Shown here: one piece after another, positions 45,513 to 54,471 of the stretch | How positions within the stretch are numbered: position 1 is the first letter of the stretch | How the letters are laid out: each line of letters starts with the position of its first letter | DNA from: Lonepinella sp042468235 | Lineage (GTDB): Bacteria; Pseudomonadota; Gammaproteobacteria; Enterobacterales; Pasteurellaceae | Assembly: GCF_042468235.1 (NCBI RefSeq) | Contig: NZ_CP170386.1 | Span: 310,001-374,000 of the forward strand | DNA: 64,000 nucleotides | Direction: 5' to 3' | Made by a program: the position numbers and the translations under genes | The notes under the pieces: model-generated | What the model was told of the DNA's origin: nothing | The model's database searches: none | Seen by the model: the letters and a program-made list of their open reading frames with translations, nothing else

Positions 45513-45560
45513 AAAAAACGCCTAGCAGGCATCAGGCATGATACCCACTAGGCGTTTTTT
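45513..45560 (-). terminator. Strong intrinsic terminator in the adhesin leader
   Basis: AAAAAACGCCTAG and CTAGGCGTTTTTT form a perfect 13-bp stem with a 22-nt loop, so it ends in a T run on either strand. It lies 42 nt upstream of the adhesin ATG, and the next gene upstream (pth) is divergent, so there is no obvious upstream - strand gene to terminate. The leader or a short RNA is the likely client. Confidence 0.7.
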
Positions 45561-45941
45561 AGGATCTGAAATTTTGGAAAAATAAGAATTGCAAATGTAA
45601 AGGACACTTGACAATATAAAATTATGTCCAGAAAATTTGCTTGCTTGCTCCTTAAGAAAAATGGTTTCATATATTTATACTGTGATTGGTGACGTCAATA
45701 TACTGGCAATTAAGATATTTTCTCTATTATTCCCTACATGGCTTCAGTCAGCCTGTAAGGATTTGGTCAATTTAATGATAAATTCTCTTCATATGCAACA
45801 AAAATTATTGATTTAAACATCAGATTAAACCAATAAATCAAAAATAGCAAGGGAGTGGCATGATAAAACTTTCCTTTTTAATGGCGAAATTTACCACGTT
45901 CCGCTATAATATCCCCTTATTTTTGACTAACGGAATCATCT
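45561..45941. other. Intergenic region between the adhesin leader terminator and pth
   Basis: About 380 bp, AT-rich, no coding frame. On the - strand TTGACG followed 17 bp later by AATATA (near 45665-45695) is a candidate promoter reading toward the adhesin, which would place the terminator about 100 nt into the transcript. On the + strand the last 60 bp supply the pth promoter and leader. No RNA family was recognised. Confidence 0.4.
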
Positions 45942-46529
45942 ATGTCTGAAATCAAATTAATTGTCGGATTAGGCAATCCTGGGGCAAAATATGAGGGAAC
46001 TCGTCATAACGCAGGGGAATGGCTAGTCAATGAAATTGCCCGTTCACATAATGTTAGTCTGAAAGACGACAACAAATATTTTGGTAAAACTGCCAAGATT
46101 TCCACCGCACTTGGTGATGTATGGTTGCTTGTGCCAACCACTTTTATGAATTTAAGCGGTAAAGCGGTGGGTGCATTAGCCAATTTCTTTCGCATTCAAC
46201 CTGAAGAAATTCTCGTGGTACACGATGAGTTGGATTTACCCTGTGGCGTAGCGAAAATCAAGCAAGGTGGTGGACATGGTGGGCATAACGGGCTGAAAGA
46301 TATTATTGCGGTATTAGGTAATAACAAAAATTTCTATCGGATTCGTATTGGCATTGATCACCCAGGCAGTAAAGAATTGGTGGCAGGTTATGTATTAAGC
46401 AAAGCTGCCCCAAAAGATCAGGAAAAAATCAACGCCGCCATTGACGAAGCCAGTCGTTGTGTGGACGTATTATTCAAAGACGGAGTGGTAAAAGCCACTA
46501 ACCGATTAAACAGTTTTAAAGTAGAGTAA
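45942..46529 (+). CDS. pth: Peptidyl-tRNA hydrolase
   Basis: A 195-residue hydrolase recycling peptidyl-tRNA. The active-site histidine sits in GLGNPGAKYEGTRHNAGEW (about residue 23), and TFMNLSGKAV and VVHDELDLPCG (catalytic aspartate) follow. The standard neighbour ychF starts 10 nt downstream, as in E. coli. Confidence 0.96.
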   Translation: MSEIKLIVGLGNPGAKYEGTRHNAGEWLVNEIARSHNVSLKDDNKYFGKTAKISTALGDVWLLVPTTFMNLSGKAVGALANFFRIQPEEILVVHDELDLPCGVAKIKQGGGHGGHNGLKDIIAVLGNNKNFYRIRIGIDHPGSKELVAGYVLSKAAPKDQEKINAAIDEASRCVDVLFKDGVVKATNRLNSFKVE

Positions 46530-46539
46530 GGAATAAAAA

Positions 46540-47631
46540 ATGGGATTTAAATGTGGTATCGTGGGTTTACCCAATGTCGGAAAATCAACCCTTTTCAACG
46601 CATTAACCAAAGCAGGTATTGAAGCGGCAAATTATCCGTTTTGTACCATTGAGCCAAACACAGGTGTGGTGCCAATGCCCGATCCACGCTTAGATGCGTT
46701 GGCAGAGATTGTCAAACCTGAACGGGTATTACCAACCACAATGGAATTTGTGGACATTGCAGGTCTTGTGGCTGGGGCAAGTAAAGGCGAAGGTTTAGGC
46801 AATAAATTTTTAGCCAATATTCGTGAAACCGATGCTATCGGACACGTGGTACGTTGTTTTGAGAACGATGATATTGTTCACGTAGCAGGTAAAATCAACC
46901 CTGCGGACGATATTGAGATTATCAATACGGAGTTGGCGTTAGCGGATTTAGACAGCTGTGAACGTGCTATTCAACGCTTGCAAAAACGAGCCAAAGGCGG
47001 TGATAAAGAGGCTAAATTTGAATTATCCATTATGGAAAAAATCCTGCCTGTGTTAGAAAATGCAGGCATGATTCGTGAAGTTAATTTAGATAAAGACGAA
47101 CTTTTTGCGATTAAAGGCTATAATTTTTTAACCTTAAAACCGACAATGTACATTGCTAATGTGAATGAAGACGGTTTTGAAAATAACCCGTATTTAGATC
47201 AAGTGCGTGCCATTGCGGAAAAAGAGGGGGCGGTTGTTGTGCCTGTGTGTGCGGCGATTGAAGCAGAAATTGCTGAATTAGAAGATGATGAAAAAGTCGA
47301 ATTTTTACAAGACTTAGGCATTGAAGAACCTGGTTTAAACCGTGTCATTCGTGCTGGTTATGCTTTGTTAAATTTACAAACCTATTTCACCGCAGGCGTG
47401 AAAGAAGTGCGTGCATGGACGGTTTCTGTGGGGGCAACCGCACCGAAAGCCGCCGCTGTAATTCACACCGATTTTGAGAAAGGCTTTATTCGTGCCGAAG
47501 TGATCGCCTATGATGATTTTATCCAATTCAAAGGTGAAAACGGGGCGAAAGAAGCGGGCAAATGGCGGTTGGAAGGAAAAGAGTATATCGTGCAAGACGG
47601 TGATGTCATGCACTTTAGATTTAATGTGTAA
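46540..47631 (+). CDS. ychF: Redox-regulated ATPase YchF (Obg-like)
   Basis: A 363-residue Obg-family P-loop protein binding ATP in preference to GTP. G1 GLPNVGKSTLFNALTKAG, FVDIAGLVAGASKGEGLGN, and the altered G4 motif NVNED (instead of NKxD) fit YchF; a coiled coil and a C-terminal TGS domain (GVKEVRAWTVSVGATAPKAAAVIHTDF) follow. It interacts with ribosomes in E. coli. Confidence 0.96.
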   Translation: MGFKCGIVGLPNVGKSTLFNALTKAGIEAANYPFCTIEPNTGVVPMPDPRLDALAEIVKPERVLPTTMEFVDIAGLVAGASKGEGLGNKFLANIRETDAIGHVVRCFENDDIVHVAGKINPADDIEIINTELALADLDSCERAIQRLQKRAKGGDKEAKFELSIMEKILPVLENAGMIREVNLDKDELFAIKGYNFLTLKPTMYIANVNEDGFENNPYLDQVRAIAEKEGAVVVPVCAAIEAEIAELEDDEKVEFLQDLGIEEPGLNRVIRAGYALLNLQTYFTAGVKEVRAWTVSVGATAPKAAAVIHTDFEKGFIRAEVIAYDDFIQFKGENGAKEAGKWRLEGKEYIVQDGDVMHFRFNV

Positions 47632-47638
47632 CCTTGCA

Positions 47639-47669
47639 AGGGCGTAGTATTGCATACGCCCTATTTAAC
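47639..47669 (+). terminator. Intrinsic terminator of pth-ychF
   Basis: AGGGCGTA and TACGCCCT form a perfect 8-bp stem with an eight-base loop, followed by ATTTAAC, 8 nt after ychF. The U tract is short. Confidence 0.6.
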
Positions 47670-47676
47670 AATATTT

Positions 47677-48111
47677 ATGGAACTTAAACTTCCCCCACCT
47701 ATTTTATTTTTATTGGCAGTCGCATTCATCTACTGGCTACCTAAAATAGCGTTGCCTTTAGCTAATTGGTTGAGTTATCTCTTTATTTTTACAGGTATTA
47801 TTATTGCTATAGCGAGCTTGTATCCATTTTATCAACATAAAACTACAATTAACCCACATCGCCCTGAGCAAAGTGTTCATCTCATTACTTACGGGATTTA
47901 CCGATTTAGCCGTAATCCTATGTATTTAAGTTTAGTTTGCTTTCTACTCGCTTTTACTTTTTGGCAACAACAAGCCTTAGGCTTTTTAGTAATTATTGGC
48001 TTTATTGCTTATTTAAATCGCTTTCAAATTCAACCCGAAGAACGTATATTAAAACAAAAATTCGGGCAAGATTTTTTACAATACCAACAAAAGGTAAGAC
48101 GTTGGATTTAA
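47677..48111 (+). CDS. PEMT/ICMT-family membrane methyltransferase-like protein
   Basis: A 144-residue protein with three to four membrane segments and the conserved end of this superfamily: YGIYRFSRNPMYLSLVCFLLAF (RNPMY motif) and EERILKQKFGQDFLQY. Related bacterial proteins are annotated as phospholipid- or isoprenylcysteine-type methyltransferases, but most have no known substrate. Start chosen at ATG 47677; the upstream codons overlap the ychF terminator. Confidence 0.8.
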   Translation: MELKLPPPILFLLAVAFIYWLPKIALPLANWLSYLFIFTGIIIAIASLYPFYQHKTTINPHRPEQSVHLITYGIYRFSRNPMYLSLVCFLLAFTFWQQQALGFLVIIGFIAYLNRFQIQPEERILKQKFGQDFLQYQQKVRRWI

Positions 48112-48130
48112 CAAAATTTAAGGAAATATG

Positions 48131-49027
48131 ATGACTATCACCATTTTAGACGGCGGTATGAGCCGTGAACTTATGCGATTAAACGCACCATTCCGCCAAC
48201 CCGAATGGTCAGCGTTATCGTTAATTGAAAAGCCGTCCGCTGTGCAACAGGTGCATGAAGAATTTATCAAGGCAGGGGCGGAAGTGATCACCACCAACAG
48301 CTATGCCGTAGTACCGTTTCATATTGGCGAACAACGTTTTCACGCCAATGGCAAAATGCTTGCTGAACGGGCTGGACGACTGGCACAAAATGCGGTGCAA
48401 AATTCAGGTGTTTTGACCACTAAAATTGCAGGATCGCTCCCCCCAATGTTCGGCTCGTATCGGGCAGATTTAATCCAACCTAATTGCTTTGCGGAAATTG
48501 CTCAACCCATTATTGATGGGCTGTCCCCTTATGTGGATATCTGGCTATGCGAAACCCAAAGTGCGATTATTGAGCCTGTTTCCGTGCAAAAATTGTTACC
48601 AAAAGATGAACGTCCGCTATGGGTGTCATTCACCTTAACCGATGACAAACCTACTCCCGAACCGCAACTACGTTCAGGTGAAAGCGTGCAAAGTGCGGTG
48701 GAAAAAATGATCGAAATTGGCGTACAGGCGATTTTGTTTAATTGTTGCCAACCCGAAGTGATTGAACAGGCGTTAATCGTTACTCGAAAAACGCTAGAAA
48801 AACACACCGCACTTCATATCCAAACAGGGGCGTATGCCAACGCATTTGCACCGCAACCTGAAGATGCCACGGCGAATGACGGGCTAGATGAAGTCCGCAA
48901 CGATCTCGATCCGCCAGCCTATTTGCAATGGGCAAAAAAATGGACGGCTCAAGGGGCCAGTATTATCGGTGGTTGCTGTGGAATTGGGGTGGATTATATT
49001 GCAGTATTAGCGAAGAATTTGAAATAG
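48131..49027 (+). CDS. mmuM: Homocysteine S-methyltransferase (MmuM-like)
   Basis: A 298-residue TIM-barrel zinc enzyme that methylates homocysteine from S-methylmethionine or SAM. The three zinc cysteines are visible in LFNCCQPEV (one of the pair) and IIGGCCGIG. N-terminal DGGMSREL replaces the common DGAMGTEL. There is no mmuP-type permease directly next to it; an APC-family transporter lies two genes on. ATG 48131 is better spaced from AAGGAA than the ATG just before it. Confidence 0.88.
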   Translation: MTITILDGGMSRELMRLNAPFRQPEWSALSLIEKPSAVQQVHEEFIKAGAEVITTNSYAVVPFHIGEQRFHANGKMLAERAGRLAQNAVQNSGVLTTKIAGSLPPMFGSYRADLIQPNCFAEIAQPIIDGLSPYVDIWLCETQSAIIEPVSVQKLLPKDERPLWVSFTLTDDKPTPEPQLRSGESVQSAVEKMIEIGVQAILFNCCQPEVIEQALIVTRKTLEKHTALHIQTGAYANAFAPQPEDATANDGLDEVRNDLDPPAYLQWAKKWTAQGASIIGGCCGIGVDYIAVLAKNLK

Positions 49028-49035
49028 GAAATATA

Positions 49036-49584
49036 ATGAAATCTCTTGTTCAACAAAGCCTCGAAAATGCCTACCGAATTTTTGACACGGGCGACGTCTA
49101 TCAATTTGAAGTTGGCACAGTCAAAGGTTTGCAACAAATTCATCACGCCTTATTTACGGGGCTGTATGATTTTGCTGGGCAAATTCGCCAATATAATATC
49201 TCCAAGGGCTATTTTCGCTTTGCCAATGTGATTTATCTCAAAGAAGTATTAGTAAAAATTGAGCAAATGCCTGAAACCACTTTTGAGCAAATCATTGAAA
49301 AATATGTGGAAATGAATATAGCTCATCCCTTTATGGAAGGCAATGGTCGATCTAGTCGTATTTGGTTGGATTTAATTTTACGGAAAAATTTAGGCAAGGT
49401 AGTCAATTGGCAAAATGTGGATAAAACCTTGTATTTACAAGCGATGGAACGTAGCCCTGTGAATGATTTGGAACTGCGGTATTTATTGCAAACCAATTTA
49501 ACTGATGATGTGGATAATCGTGAAATAATTTTCAAAGGCATTGAACAATCTTATTATTATGAGGGCTATCAAAAACAGCCTTAA
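49036..49584 (+). CDS. fic: Class III Fic protein AMP-transferase (NmFic-like)
   Basis: A 182-residue single-domain Fic enzyme that transfers AMP to target hydroxyls. The active-site motif HPFMEGNGR is at residues 97-105, and the C-terminal inhibitory helix motif SYYYEG (S/T-x3-E-G/N type) near residue 172 makes it class III, where the inhibitory helix is part of the same chain. The sequence is strikingly close to what I recall of Neisseria meningitidis NmFic (MKS start, VEMNIAHPF, ERSPVNDLELR, DNREIIFKGIEQSYYYEG). No separate antitoxin gene is needed or seen. It begins 8 nt after mmuM. Confidence 0.93.
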   Translation: MKSLVQQSLENAYRIFDTGDVYQFEVGTVKGLQQIHHALFTGLYDFAGQIRQYNISKGYFRFANVIYLKEVLVKIEQMPETTFEQIIEKYVEMNIAHPFMEGNGRSSRIWLDLILRKNLGKVVNWQNVDKTLYLQAMERSPVNDLELRYLLQTNLTDDVDNREIIFKGIEQSYYYEGYQKQP

Positions 49585-49629
49585 CTAAAAGGTCAACAGA
49601 CCCTAATTTAACCTAAAAGGAAAGCAATT

Positions 49630-51039
49630 ATGTCAAACAAAAAAATCGGCTTGGTGTCGCTAACGGCGTTGGTACTAAGCTCTATGATTGGCTCGGGGAT
49701 TTTTAGTCTTCCACAAAATATGGCAGCCGTCGCAGGGGCGGAAGCGATTTCTATCGGCTGGCTGATTACGGGGATCGGGATTATTTTTCTCGGGCTGTCA
49801 TTCTTTTTTATCTCCCGTCTTCGTCCTGAATTAGACGGCGGTATTTACACCTACGCCCGTGAAGGCTTTGGCGAATTGATGGGCTTTATGTCCGCTTGGG
49901 GTTATTGGCTGTGTGCCACTATCGGGATTGTGGGCTATTTAACCGTGGCGTTTGAAGGCTTGGGCGTGTTTACGGATAGCGAAACCACCGTGATTTTCGG
50001 ACAAGGCAATACCATTGCCGCCTTTATTGGTTCATCAATTATCGTGTGGCTCGTTCACGCCTTAATTGCAGGGGGCGTAAAAGAGGCGGCAGCAGTCAAT
50101 CTGGTGGCAACCTTTGTGAAAGTCGCTCCGTTAATTTTGTTTATTGCATTGGGCTTGTGGTATTTTGATGCGGATTTATTTAATACGGACGTAAAAGCCA
50201 CCGCACTTAATAACACGGTGGGCGATCAAGTGAAAGACACGATGTTAATTACCCTTTGGGTGTTCACGGGCGTAGAAGGTGCGGCGGTACTTTCCGCTCA
50301 CGCCAAAAAACGTTCCGATGTGGGCTTGGCAACGGTACTCGGTATTGTAATCGCCTTGGTGCTTTATGTGGCAATCACCATTTTATCTTTGGGGATTTTA
50401 CCCCGTGAGGTTATCGCCAATATGCCGAATCCGTCTATGGGTCCATTACTTGATGCCATGATGGGTTCGACAGGAAAAGTGATTATCACCGCTTGTTTGA
50501 TTGTGTCGGTGTTAGCCTCTTATATCAGCTGGACAATGTACTCTGCCGAAGTGCCATACTGCGGTGCAAAAAATGGGGCATTTCCAAAAATTCTAGACAA
50601 ACTCAACCAAAACGGCACACCGATTAACTCGCTATGGTTTACGGGCTTTGTGGTGCAATTTTGTTTGGTCTTGGTGTTGGTCTTTGAGCAAAGCTATAAC
50701 AATTTATTGATGATTTCCACCTCAATGATTTTAATCCCGTATTTCTTAATCGGGGCGTATTTATTCAAGCTCTCCATTCAGATCAATGCGGCGTGGTACA
50801 TTAAACTCACGGGTTTTATGGCATCACTTTACGGGCTATGGATCGTCTATGCGGCAGGCTTGGAATATTTGTTATTGTCGGTGGTGTTGTATGTACCAGG
50901 GATTTTATTATTCCTGTATTCCAACCGAAAATTCCACGGCAAAATCACCTTAACAGGGGCTGAAAAAGGCATTTTAGCGGTGATTTTAGCGATTTTTGTG
51001 TATGCGGTTTATCGTTTACCTGAGTTATTGGCTGCATAA
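49630..51039 (+). CDS. APC-family amino acid antiporter (ArcD/YdgI-type)
   Basis: A 469-residue inner-membrane transporter with about 12-13 spans. SSMIGSGIFSLPQNMA is the first-helix motif of the basic amino acid/ornithine antiporter branch, and GGIYTYAREGFGELMGFMSAWGYWL and WVFTGVEGAAVLSAHAKKRSDVG fit. Arginine/ornithine or histidine/amine exchange are known for relatives; the substrate cannot be set here. No arginine deiminase or decarboxylase gene is adjacent. Confidence 0.82.
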   Translation: MSNKKIGLVSLTALVLSSMIGSGIFSLPQNMAAVAGAEAISIGWLITGIGIIFLGLSFFFISRLRPELDGGIYTYAREGFGELMGFMSAWGYWLCATIGIVGYLTVAFEGLGVFTDSETTVIFGQGNTIAAFIGSSIIVWLVHALIAGGVKEAAAVNLVATFVKVAPLILFIALGLWYFDADLFNTDVKATALNNTVGDQVKDTMLITLWVFTGVEGAAVLSAHAKKRSDVGLATVLGIVIALVLYVAITILSLGILPREVIANMPNPSMGPLLDAMMGSTGKVIITACLIVSVLASYISWTMYSAEVPYCGAKNGAFPKILDKLNQNGTPINSLWFTGFVVQFCLVLVLVFEQSYNNLLMISTSMILIPYFLIGAYLFKLSIQINAAWYIKLTGFMASLYGLWIVYAAGLEYLLLSVVLYVPGILLFLYSNRKFHGKITLTGAEKGILAVILAIFVYAVYRLPELLAA

Positions 51040-51074
51040 TTTATTCACTATAAACAAAGCCATAAGGAAAGAAA

Positions 51075-51782
51075 ATGAAACAACCTAAAATCGTTATCCT
51101 AACGGGGGCGGGCATTTCCGCCGAATCAGGTATTCGCACATTTCGTGCCAGTGATGGCTTGTGGGAAGAACATCGTATTGAAGATGTTGCTACCCCCGAA
51201 GGCTTTGAGCGTAATCCAGAATTGGTGCAACGGTTTTATAATCAACGCCGCCGTCAGCTATTTAACCCTGACATTCAGCCCAATGCGGCTCATCTTGCCT
51301 TGGCTAAATTAGAACAGAAATTCGGTGATAATGTGTTAGTGGTAACACAAAATGTGGATAACTTGCACGAACGTGCAGGCACAAAAAATCTGATTCACAT
51401 GCACGGCGAATTATTAAAAGTGCGGTGTAATTGGTCGGGGAAAATTTACGACTGGACAAAGGATATTACCGAACAGGATCGTTGTACCTGTTGCCAACCA
51501 CCACGCCGTTTGCGTCCGCATATTGTGTGGTTTGGCGAAATGCCGTTACAAATGGAACGGATTTATCAGGCTTTAAATGAATGTGATTATTTTGTTTCCA
51601 TTGGCACATCGGGCAATGTTTATCCTGCCGCAGGTTTTGTGCAGGAAGTCAGCCCTCAATGTAAGACTATTGAAATCAATTTAGAACCCAGTCAGATTCG
51701 TTCGCATTTTGTCGATGTGAGAGTAGGAAAAGCAGGTGAATTAGTACCGCAGTTTGTGAATGAAATTGGCATCGCGGAATAG
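51075..51782 (+). CDS. cobB: NAD-dependent protein deacylase CobB (sirtuin)
   Basis: A 235-residue sirtuin. NAD-binding GAGISAESGIRTFR, catalytic histidine in MHGELLKVRC, TQNVDNLHERAG, and the zinc cysteines in VRCNWSG and RCTCCQPPR are present. The YNQRRRQL segment keeps the tyrosine/arginine pair (Y-x2-R) linked to desuccinylase activity. It starts directly at the core, lacking the N-terminal extension of long E. coli CobB. Confidence 0.94.
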   Translation: MKQPKIVILTGAGISAESGIRTFRASDGLWEEHRIEDVATPEGFERNPELVQRFYNQRRRQLFNPDIQPNAAHLALAKLEQKFGDNVLVVTQNVDNLHERAGTKNLIHMHGELLKVRCNWSGKIYDWTKDITEQDRCTCCQPPRRLRPHIVWFGEMPLQMERIYQALNECDYFVSIGTSGNVYPAAGFVQEVSPQCKTIEINLEPSQIRSHFVDVRVGKAGELVPQFVNEIGIAE

Positions 51783-51845
51783 GTATATTAAAAATATTTT
51801 TAGCTGTTGTTTATCGGTATCTATAATCCAGTTAAGATAATTATT

Positions 51846-53129
51846 TTAAGAAAGAATATTTGCTGATTTTTGTTGCCAAGGCGCAATCCAAATCAAGCAA
51901 ACCATACCCGGAATGGCCAACCAAAAACACAGCCAGAAATAATCGTAATAGCTAAGCCAATCAATTAGACTGCCTGCTTGGGTGTTTAATGTGGCTCTTG
52001 GCAACGCTGATAAACTGGTGAATAAGGCAAGTTGTGTTGCTGTATAAAGCGGATTGGTTTCTCTCGCCATAAATGCAACAAAAGCAGATGTTCCTAACCC
52101 AATACCGATGTATTCTGCAGCAATAACTAAGCTAAGAGCGAATAGCTCATAAGTGCCAATTTGTTCAAAGGGACCTTGTTTAGCGAGCCATGCAAAACCC
52201 AGAATCGTAATGATCTGCACTACACCAAATAACCATAATGCTTTATTAATCCCAATTTTTAGCATAACAATGCCACCAATAATACTTGCGATCACCATAG
52301 GCCAAAGTGAAGCGTTTTTTGCTACAAGACCGATTTGGCTATTGCTAAAACCCATATCTAAATAGAACGGTGAAATTAGTGCTGTTGCCATACTATCACC
52401 GAGTTTATAGAGAAAAATAAACGCTAAAATAGCCAATGCTGACCAAATTCCTTTACGATTAAAAAATTCTTTAAACGGTTCAATCACATTATCTTTTAAA
52501 GTGCGGTGCGAATTTAACTCAATTTTGGGTTCACGGCTAATAAATAAGGTCATAAAAATACCAGGTAACATAAACAGAGCAGTAATGATAAAGACAGTTT
52601 GCCATGGGAGATAATCGGATAAAATTAAGGAAAGTGATCCTGGTACTAAACCTGCAATTCGATAAGCATTGACGTGAATGGAATTGCCTAGCCCTAATTC
52701 TTCATCCGATAAAATTTCTCGGCGGTAAGCATCAAGCACAACATCTTGATTGGCGGAGAAAAAGGAACACAGTGTTGCCAAACCAGCAATTAAAGTTAAT
52801 CCTTGATTGGTATGTGGGGAAATAAAACCAAATAAAGCCATTGAGATTAATAACAGAATTTGTGAAACCAAAATCCAACCACGACGACGACCAAGAAAAG
52901 GCATTGAATAACGGTCAAGCAAAGGCGACCATAAAAATTTCCATGTAAAAGGAAGAGTAACTGCGGTGAAATAACCAAGGGTTTTTAAATCCACCTGTTC
53001 GGAGCGTAGCCAAATCGGTAATAAGGAAATTAGAATATAAAAAGGCAACCCCGAGCTGAAACCTGTAAAAATACAGATCAGCATATTGCGACTAAAAATT
53101 TGTGAGAAAACGGAAGATTTATTTGGCAT
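51846..53129 (-). CDS. ampG: Muropeptide MFS transporter AmpG
   Basis: A 427-residue, 12-span major facilitator importing anhydro-muropeptides from the periplasm for wall recycling. FTGFSSGLPFYILISLLPIWLR at the first span, LKTLGYFTAVTLPFTWKFLWSPLLDR and the RRRGW loop are characteristic of AmpG. It is preceded on the same strand by galE and a terminator. Confidence 0.9.
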   Translation of the reverse strand: MPNKSSVFSQIFSRNMLICIFTGFSSGLPFYILISLLPIWLRSEQVDLKTLGYFTAVTLPFTWKFLWSPLLDRYSMPFLGRRRGWILVSQILLLISMALFGFISPHTNQGLTLIAGLATLCSFFSANQDVVLDAYRREILSDEELGLGNSIHVNAYRIAGLVPGSLSLILSDYLPWQTVFIITALFMLPGIFMTLFISREPKIELNSHRTLKDNVIEPFKEFFNRKGIWSALAILAFIFLYKLGDSMATALISPFYLDMGFSNSQIGLVAKNASLWPMVIASIIGGIVMLKIGINKALWLFGVVQIITILGFAWLAKQGPFEQIGTYELFALSLVIAAEYIGIGLGTSAFVAFMARETNPLYTATQLALFTSLSALPRATLNTQAGSLIDWLSYYDYFWLCFWLAIPGMVCLIWIAPWQQKSANILS

Positions 53130-53156
53130 AGTTAAAATATAATGAAATTTGAATGG

Positions 53157-53185
53157 AAAAGTGCGGTGTTTTTTACCGCACTTTT
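53157..53185 (-). terminator. Inverted uptake-sequence terminator of galE
   Basis: AAAAGTGCGGT and ACCGCACTTTT form an 11-bp stem with a seven-base loop, 9 nt after the galE stop on the - strand. Confidence 0.8.
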
Positions 53186-53193
53186 ATGATTAA

Positions 53194-54210
53194 TCAGTCT
53201 TTATAGCCTTGCGGATTATTTTTCTGCCAATTCCACGTATCTTGCATCATGGCATTCAAATCACGTTCTGCTTTCCAGCCTAATTCTTTTAAAGCACGGC
53301 TTGCATCAGCGTAATTTTCAGCAATATCACCCGCACGGCGAGGGGCAAATTTATATGGAACAACGATATTATTCGCTTGTTCAAAGGCTTTCACCATATC
53401 TAATACAGAATAACCTACACCCGTACCTAAATTATAAATATGTAATCCACCATCATTTTCATGACGAGCAAGCGCTTTAACGTGTCCAATGGCAAGGTCA
53501 ACAACGTGAATATAATCACGTACACCAGTGCCATCAGGTGTATTGTAATCATTACCAAAAATAGATAATTCTTTTAATTTACCCACAGCCACTTGAGCAA
53601 TATAAGGCATTAAATTATTTGGAATACCATTCGGATCTTCACCGATTAAACCACTTTCATGCGCTCCAACAGGGTTAAAATAACGTAAGAGCGTAATGCT
53701 AAATTTCGGTTCCGCTTTAGCAATATCGGTTAGCATTTGTTCTACCATTAATTTTGATGTACCATAAGGATTAGTTGTACCACCTACTTTACAATCTTCC
53801 GTCACAGGAATAACGTCAGGATCGCCATAAACCGTAGAAGATGAGCTAAATACAAAATTCCACACGCCTGCTTTACGCATTTGTTCAATTAAATTTAATG
53901 AACCCACCACGTTATTGCGATAATACTCAATAGGTTTCTGTACACTTTCACCGACAGCTTTTAAACCAGCAAAATGGATCACTGATTCAATGTTATTTTC
54001 AGCAAAGATTTGTTGTAATAATGCACTATCTAAAATATCACCTTGGTAAAATTTGGCTTGTTTACCTGTAATTTGAGCAACCCGTTCAAGGGATTTTTCC
54101 GAAGAATTGCACAGATTGTCTAATACAACTACTTCTTTGTTAGCATTGAATAATTCAACGACAGTATGTGAACCGATATAACCCGCTCCACCAGTGACTA
54201 AAATTGCCAT
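53194..54210 (-). CDS. galE: UDP-glucose 4-epimerase GalE
   Basis: A 338-residue SDR-fold epimerase interconverting UDP-glucose and UDP-galactose, needed for LOS galactose. N-terminal NAD loop VTGGAGYIGSHT, and the catalytic Y-x3-K in NPYGTSKLMVE (about residue 149). DGTGVRDYIHV and LGTGVGYSV are typical. No galTK genes are nearby, so it stands alone for surface sugar synthesis. Confidence 0.96.
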   Translation of the reverse strand: MAILVTGGAGYIGSHTVVELFNANKEVVVLDNLCNSSEKSLERVAQITGKQAKFYQGDILDSALLQQIFAENNIESVIHFAGLKAVGESVQKPIEYYRNNVVGSLNLIEQMRKAGVWNFVFSSSSTVYGDPDVIPVTEDCKVGGTTNPYGTSKLMVEQMLTDIAKAEPKFSITLLRYFNPVGAHESGLIGEDPNGIPNNLMPYIAQVAVGKLKELSIFGNDYNTPDGTGVRDYIHVVDLAIGHVKALARHENDGGLHIYNLGTGVGYSVLDMVKAFEQANNIVVPYKFAPRRAGDIAENYADASRALKELGWKAERDLNAMMQDTWNWQKNNPQGYKD

Positions 54211-54282
54211 AATATTTTCCTTCTGTTGATGTGCTGTAGATAGTATAAATCCGTTATCTTGTTTGATAAAGTAATAATCGAA

Positions 54283-54462
54283 TTATTGAGGTTTATTGCC
54301 AGCAAATTGTTTCATCAGTTGGTGTAATTGTTTGCATTGTAATTGAAATGCACGGCAATGAGTACACAGTATTACATGCGTTTTCACACCTATTTTCTCA
54401 TTAAAATTAAGCTCTCGCTCTTGAGCATCAGAAATAAGTTTAGTAATTTGTAAACATTTCAT
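54283..54462 (-). CDS. Small HxxxCxxC zinc-finger protein, probable anti-sigma factor
   Basis: A 59-residue protein starting MKCLQITKLISDAQER and containing HVILCTHC (residues about 30-37), the H-x3-C-x2-C motif of zinc-binding anti-sigma (ZAS) domains. It begins 9 nt after the stop of the ECF sigma gene with AGGA at good spacing. It has no membrane span, so it would be a soluble, redox- or zinc-responsive partner like ChrR or the Neisseria MseR. Its short length is below usual gene-calling limits. Function inferred from motif and neighbour. Confidence 0.8.
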   Translation of the reverse strand: MKCLQITKLISDAQERELNFNEKIGVKTHVILCTHCRAFQLQCKQLHQLMKQFAGNKPQ

Positions 54463-54471
54463 TTTTCATTC

